Part shown: positions 5,019 through 8,552 of the stretch, one piece after another
How positions within the stretch are numbered: position 1 is the stretch's first letter
Layout of the letters: every line of letters starts with the position of its first letter
DNA from: Planctomycetaceae bacterium
GTDB taxonomy: Bacteria > Planctomycetota > Planctomycetia > Pirellulales > Thermoguttaceae
Assembly (NCBI GenBank): GCA_031282385.1
Contig: JAITDV010000242.1
Coordinates: 1-8,552 of the forward strand
Length of the DNA stretch: 8,552 bases
Reading direction: 5' to 3'
Notes under the pieces: model-generated
Seen by the model: the letters and a program-made list of their open reading frames with translations, nothing else
Database searches by the model: none
Told to the model about the DNA's origin: nothing
Made by a program: the position numbers and the translations under genes

Positions 5019-7748
5019 CTAGTTATTCCATTTTAGAAATTTTCCTATTTTTGAGTTTGGATTATTTGATATTTCTTTTGGTGTTCCCTCGGCAACAATT
5101 TTTCCGCCTTTATCTGCCGCTCCCGGTCCAATATCAATAATGTGATCCGCAGCTTCGATTACTTGCAAATTGTGTTCGATGACGATCAACGAATGCCCCA
5201 TTTCAAGCAACATGTCAAAACAAATTAACAATTGTTCAACATCCGCAAAATGCAATCCTGTTGTCGGTTCATCTAACAACAAAAGAGAACTGCCGTTTCT
5301 TATTTGCATCAAATACGACGCCAATTTGAGCCGTTGCAATTCTCCGCCTGACAACGTATCCAACCTTTGCCCAATCCGAATATAATCCAACCCGACGTCA
5401 ATCATCCGCTTCAAACGCCTCTGCAATTTGACTTGACCGCGGAAAAAAATAAACGCCTCCCTTGCGGTCATTTCTAATACTTCCGCAATATTTTTACCCC
5501 GATAAAGAACTTCAAGCGTGTCAGCTCGATAACGTTTTCCACGGCATTCAGGGCAACGGATATACATATCCGGCATAAATTGCATGTCAACAACTATAAC
5601 GCCTTCGCCTTGACAATTCTCACATCTGCCGCCGGCAACATTGAAACTGAATCTGCCCGCACCGTAATTTCTTAAACGTGCTTCTGTAGTTGAGGCGAAT
5701 ATATTTCGTATTTCGTCGAATATTTTTAGGTAAGTTGCGGAATTGGAGCGTGCGGTTTTAACGTAGATTCCTTGAGTAACCGTTACCGCGTCAGTTATCA
5801 CGCCGGAAAAACTCAATTTGTCATAAGGTAATCCGAAATTTGCGCCGCCTACCGGCTTCTTGCCAAGCGATTTACACAACGCCGGATAAAGCGTGTCAAA
5901 AACCAACGTACTTTTGCCCGCGCCGCTGACGCCGGTAACAACACAAAGTTGACCCAATGGAAATGACACGGAAATATCGCGTAGATTGTTGCCGCAACAA
6001 CCGGTAATAAGTATTTGTCCTGTTGCAATACGCGAAATTTGACGCGGGGACAATTTTGAATTAGGTTGTTGTAAATGTTGTGATTTGACGGCTGTGTTTT
6101 TGTTTTTTTCGGACAAAAAAGATTCTGATGCTGAATTATGTTCGGTATGATTTTGTCTAAAATTTTTTCTCAAGTATTGTCCGGTCAGACTCTGTGTTGA
6201 AGTTATCATTTCGTCCGGTGTTCCTTGAAAAATAACATTTCCGCCGGCGTCTCCAGCACCCAAACCGATTTCAACCAAATGATCCGCACCGCGTAAAAAA
6301 ATCTCCTCATGTTCAACCACTACCACCGTGTTACCATTGTCCCGCAATTTATAAATCAAATTGATTAACTTCTGCGAATCGCACGGATGCAGCCCGATTG
6401 ATGGTTCGTCCAAAACATACATTATTTCGACAAGACTACTTCCCAACGCACCCGACAAATACACACGCCGCCCCTCGCCGCCGCTCAACGTATTTACCCG
6501 ACGCGACATCGCAAGATAACCAAGTCCAACCTCGCGAAAATAACCAAGCCGAATCAATATCTGCTCAAATATTTCACGCGAAACCGCAAGCTCATAATCA
6601 GGTAATTTTGACATTATGTCTGAAATTTCGTTGCGCAAAATATCGGCGGACAAATCACTCAACTCAACAATATTCCTGCCGCCGATACGTACCGCTCTTG
6701 ATTCCGCACGCAAATAACTGCCGCCGCAACTGCAAACTTGCGCTGATGATTTTTTGGAACGCGCAACAGATTTGCCCGACTTCGCCGTAACATCAGAATC
6801 CGCGCCGCCAAAACATTCCGGACAAGCCCCAAGCGGACTGTCCGGATTGAATAATTGAGGTTCAAGCGCAGGAAAATTCAAACGGCAATTCGCACAGAAT
6901 AATTGTTGCGCAAAATAGAATGGTATATTTGCACCAGATAAATTTTGCAACAATAAACAACAATTATCATCGCCATAACGATACGCCGTATTCAACGAAT
7001 CAATAAAACGCGGCTCTTCAAATTTACCCGAACGCAGACGATCAACAATTATCAAAACCGGTAATTCCGGATTAGTGTTTTGTTTTTTGTTGCGGTTTAA
7101 TTTATTTTGTTTGGAGTTTTGCAGGATGTGTTTGTACAAGTCGGTTGTGATTTCGGATTCGTCGAGGCGATATGTTTGGTCAAGAATAATACATCTGGCA
7201 AATCCGCGTTCACGCCACGTTTGAATGAATTCGTCGCGGGCGGTTGGAAGAGACGGTTCAAATGCAATTTGAATTTTCGTTTCAATAATTGATTCGGGAG
7301 AGTGATAATTAGGACGCAAAGAGCAGAGCAGGGCGGGTAATTTTTGCAAAATTTTTTCAGGCGTACTTATGACAATTTCATTGCCGCAACTAGGACAAAA
7401 CAGACGACCAATTTTGGAAAATAAAAGACGTAAATAATCCATAACACCGCTTACCGTACCAACCGTACCACGATTCAATCTCGGTTCAATCTTGCCGGTA
7501 ACAGCAACAGAAACCGGAATGCCGTCTATTTGCAACGCATCCGGTTTTTCAAATTTTTCAAGAAATTGCCTAGTGCGGGCGGAAAACGTTTCAATATAAC
7601 GCCGTTGCCCTTCGGCATAAAGCGTATCAATTGCAAGCGAACTTTTCCCGCTGCCGCTGCGACCGCAAATTACTACTAACTTGCCTGTCGGAAGATCAAG
7701 GTCTATTCCTCTAAGATTATGAACCGAAACTCTACGTAATTTGATCAT
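5019..7748 (-). CDS. uvrA: UvrA-type excinuclease ABC ATPase, divergent, lacking the insertion domain
   Basis: A 909-residue member of the UvrA family, the ATPase that finds bulky DNA lesions and loads UvrB in nucleotide excision repair. Visible in order: Walker A GRSGSGKSS (29-37); CPSC (Cys118, Cys121); a region matching the UvrB-binding domain with a K/N-rich insert (about 209-227); zinc module Cys285/288/309/312; CSCGG (339-343); LSGGE (421-425), Walker B DEPS (447-450), EH (His480); linker (about 524-581); Walker A GVSGAGKST (606-614); zinc finger Cys709/712/732/735; LSGGE (799-803), LLLLDEP (822-828), EHN. Both ATPase sites look intact. Between Cys312 and CSCGG there are only 26 residues, where typical UvrA has over 100 (insertion domain). 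IDQK is VTGK and VDQ is VTQ. The start MIKLRRVSVHNL fits the family; ATG at 7772 and TTG at 7775 are alternatives with a repeat-derived GGGGTGG upstream. It could be a second UvrA rather than the housekeeping one. Confidence 0.9.
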   Translation of the reverse strand: MIKLRRVSVHNLRGIDLDLPTGKLVVICGRSGSGKSSLAIDTLYAEGQRRYIETFSARTRQFLEKFEKPDALQIDGIPVSVAVTGKIEPRLNRGTVGTVSGVMDYLRLLFSKIGRLFCPSCGNEIVISTPEKILQKLPALLCSLRPNYHSPESIIETKIQIAFEPSLPTARDEFIQTWRERGFARCIILDQTYRLDESEITTDLYKHILQNSKQNKLNRNKKQNTNPELPVLIIVDRLRSGKFEEPRFIDSLNTAYRYGDDNCCLLLQNLSGANIPFYFAQQLFCANCRLNFPALEPQLFNPDSPLGACPECFGGADSDVTAKSGKSVARSKKSSAQVCSCGGSYLRAESRAVRIGGRNIVELSDLSADILRNEISDIMSKLPDYELAVSREIFEQILIRLGYFREVGLGYLAMSRRVNTLSGGEGRRVYLSGALGSSLVEIMYVLDEPSIGLHPCDSQKLINLIYKLRDNGNTVVVVEHEEIFLRGADHLVEIGLGAGDAGGNVIFQGTPDEMITSTQSLTGQYLRKNFRQNHTEHNSASESFLSEKNKNTAVKSQHLQQPNSKLSPRQISRIATGQILITGCCGNNLRDISVSFPLGQLCVVTGVSGAGKSTLVFDTLYPALCKSLGKKPVGGANFGLPYDKLSFSGVITDAVTVTQGIYVKTARSNSATYLKIFDEIRNIFASTTEARLRNYGAGRFSFNVAGGRCENCQGEGVIVVDMQFMPDMYIRCPECRGKRYRADTLEVLYRGKNIAEVLEMTAREAFIFFRGQVKLQRRLKRMIDVGLDYIRIGQRLDTLSGGELQRLKLASYLMQIRNGSSLLLLDEPTTGLHFADVEQLLICFDMLLEMGHSLIVIEHNLQVIEAADHIIDIGPGAADKGGKIVAEGTPKEISNNPNSKIGKFLKWNN

Positions 7749-7775
7749 AAATTTATAACTATCCAGTCGCATCAA

Positions 7776-7898
7776 TAAACCACCCCTACCCCTCCAAAGG
7801 AGGGGAATTTAATTCCCCTCCAAATGAAGGGAATTTAATTCCCATCCAAATGAAGGGAATTTAATTCCCCTCCTGTGGAGGGGTTAGGGGTGGTTAAA
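7776..7898. repeat. Hairpin array with about 26-bp period, abutting uvrA
   Basis: Ends are inverted copies of AACCACCCCTAACCCCTCC (the left copy lacks one A). Between them are about three tandem units of roughly 26 bp: a CCCCTCC-AAA-GGAGGGG type hairpin followed by the palindromic spacer AATTTAATT; the middle two units are mutated (CCAAATGAAGGG). The last hairpin is CCCCTCC-TGT-GGAGGGG. The outer arms share the ACCACCCCTAACCCCTCC core with the MITE copies, but the TAGACC ends and the long asymmetric arm are absent, so it is a related but distinct repeat. The left edge touches the upstream start codons of uvrA. Confidence 0.8.
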
Positions 7899-7958
7899 AC
7901 TATCATTTTTTGTATTATTTCACTCGAAATGTTGCGTTTGCGTAATGATCTCCGAAAA
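7899..7958. other. Short non-repeat spacer upstream of uvrA
   Basis: These 60 bp separate the hairpin array from the REP-like cluster. On the minus strand TAATAC lies within it and could be a -10 box for uvrA, but I see no good -35 partner. If the uvrA promoter is here, its transcript would carry the whole hairpin array in the leader. Confidence 0.2.
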
Positions 7959-8137
7959 TTGCGTCCTGTTAGGAATGCAATGTTGGTAGAAAAGATGTAA
8001 GAAAAAAATCCGCGTCCTGCTAGGGACGCAATGTCAGTTAAATCAGATACAACAATTAACCTTACCGACATTGCGTCCCTACGGGACGCGTGGAATTTAT
8101 TACCTTGTTTTCTACCAACATACCGTCCCTAACGGGG
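7959..8137. repeat. Inverted cluster of four REP-like hairpin units
   Basis: Four related palindromes lie about 50 bp apart: 7959-7980 (imperfect), 8012-8029 (GCGTCC/GGACGC), 8073-8089 (GCGTCCC-TAC-GGGACGC, perfect) and 8123-8137 (CCGT/ACGG). The first two face the minus strand and the last two the plus strand. The leading sequence TTTTCTACCAACA precedes the fourth (8108-8120), and its exact reverse complement follows the first (7981-7993). ACATTGCGTCCCTA precedes or begins the inner units in either direction. This is the arrangement of REP/BIME elements, which are usually mobilised by a REP-associated tyrosine transposase; none is encoded here. Confidence 0.75.
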
Positions 8138-8173
8138 TTGTCCAGGAATCACTAACGGTTTCAAGTTTTAGGG

Positions 8174-8190
8174 CAACCCTTACAGGGTTG
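8174..8190. repeat. Short palindrome CAACCCT-TAC-AGGGTTG
   Basis: A perfect 7-bp stem with a TAC loop, the same loop as in the 8073-8089 hairpin but with a different stem. The sequence just before it (GGGGTTGTCC, 8134-8143) is a near complement of GGGCAACCC (8171-8179), so larger alternative pairing is possible. Confidence 0.6.
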
Positions 8191-8208
8191 ATGTTGTTGC
8201 GGTTATCT

Positions 8209-8230
8209 ACCCCCAGTTGAAACTGGGGGT
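8209..8230. repeat. 10-bp stem palindrome
   Basis: ACCCCCAGTT (8209-8218) and AACTGGGGGT (8221-8230) are perfectly complementary with only GA between them, so the real loop would be 4 nt or more after end pairs open. No T-run follows on either strand, which argues against a simple terminator. It belongs to the same run of short hairpins as its neighbours. Confidence 0.65.
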
Positions 8231-8242
8231 TATGCACGGAAA

Positions 8243-8255
8243 ACTCCTACGGAGT
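8243..8255. repeat. Short palindrome ACTCC-TAC-GGAGT
   Basis: A perfect 5-bp stem with a TAC loop. With the hairpins at 8073-8089 and 8174-8190 it shares the central TAC and a pyrimidine-left, purine-right stem, which suggests one structural class with drifting stems. Confidence 0.5.
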
Positions 8256-8273
8256 AAATGTTGTTCGAGTTAG

Positions 8274-8458
8274 TAACCTCTAAAAATATACATCAACGCA
8301 ACAAAAAAACTACAACAAAAAACCACCTTTAACTCCTCAGAGACCACCCCTAACCCCTCCGAAGGAGGGGAATAAGAAGAAGCCTCCGAAGGAGGAGGAT
8401 TATTCCCCTCCTTCGGAGGGGTCAGGGGAGGTTTCCTACAGGTTAGCGAAAAGGCCTA
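8274..8458 (-). mobile_element. MITE-like element, copy D, 5' end missing
   Basis: About 185 bp in the same orientation as B. The left side begins at TAACCTCTAAAAATATACATC without the TAGACCTTTTC tip, so this end is truncated. The centre carries hairpins of CCCCTCC-GAA-GGAGGGG type (one degenerate, around 8380-8398). The right end is AGGTTAGCGAAAAGGCCTA ending at 8458, with one change (GGCCTA for GGTCTA). It shares with E the AAAAAACTACAAC and ACCACCTTTAAC variants, so D and E form a subgroup. Confidence 0.78.
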
Positions 8459-8480
8459 CTTTAAAGCACGGGATTTAGAG

Positions 8481-8552
8481 TAGACCTTTTTTCTAAACTA
8501 AAAATACATCAACGCAACAAAAAAACTACAACAAAAAACCACCTTTAACTCC
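8481..8552 (-). mobile_element. MITE-like element, copy E, cut by the window edge
   Basis: Starts with TAGACCTTTTTTCTAAACT at 8481 and follows the asymmetric arm of the element up to ACCACCTTTAACTCC at the last base. It lies 22 bp after copy D in the same orientation. The rest is outside the window. Confidence 0.75.

Noticed and set aside
7835..8071. Minus-strand frame of 78 codons
   Set aside because: It is built from the hairpin array and REP-like units (DIASLAGR, NIAFLTGR are repeat translations).
7959..8255. Possible CRISPR array
   Set aside because: Palindromes are inverted in pairs, differ in sequence, and have no constant repeat with unique spacers; no cas genes.

Overview
The window holds three protein genes, all on the minus strand, separated by intergenic DNA packed with palindromic repeats. 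In transcription order they are a UvrA-type excinuclease ATPase (7748 to 5019), a degenerate SbcD/Mre11-fold metallophosphoesterase (4554 to 3067) and an NDP-forming acyl-CoA synthetase with alpha and beta parts fused (2672 to 534). Gaps of roughly 180 to 460 bp separate them and most contain a repeat, so they look like separate transcription units rather than a tight operon. No phage, plasmid, tRNA, rRNA or CRISPR feature is visible.

Organism: the phosphoesterase has the layout of a family I associate with Planctomycetota (HAS-x-L-x-L start, YWAG in place of the GNHD motif, YWALGG, a PGT-x-x-x-R-x-P-E block). The UvrA also reads like a planctomycete paralogue. A fermentative or anaerobic planctomycete, possibly gut or sediment, fits the ADP-forming acyl-CoA synthetase. 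This is inference from remembered family patterns, not a search.

Layout: 1-286 is non-coding or gene-edge DNA with one nested inverted repeat. 287-495 is copy A of a miniature inverted-repeat element (MITE-like, about 190-210 bp, ends TAGACCTTTTC / GAAAAGGTCTA, TA at both tips). 534-2672 is the acyl-CoA synthetase. 2856-3049 is copy B, inverted relative to A. 3067-4554 is the phosphoesterase. 4704-4896 is copy C, followed by a solitary element end at 5000-5010. 5019-7748 is uvrA. 7776-8552 has no gene and is almost wall-to-wall repeats: a 26-bp-period hairpin array (7776-7898) abutting the uvrA start, an inverted cluster of four REP-like hairpins (7959-8137), three further unrelated hairpins (8174-8255), then copies D (5' end missing) and E (cut by the window edge).

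The genes do not form an obvious pathway: two belong to DNA-repair families (though the phosphoesterase has lost most metal ligands and the UvrA lacks one DNA-contacting domain) and one belongs to energy metabolism. The most notable points are the modular repeat family, the regular placement of its ends just past each stop codon, the pseudo-nuclease, and the UvrA without its insertion domain.
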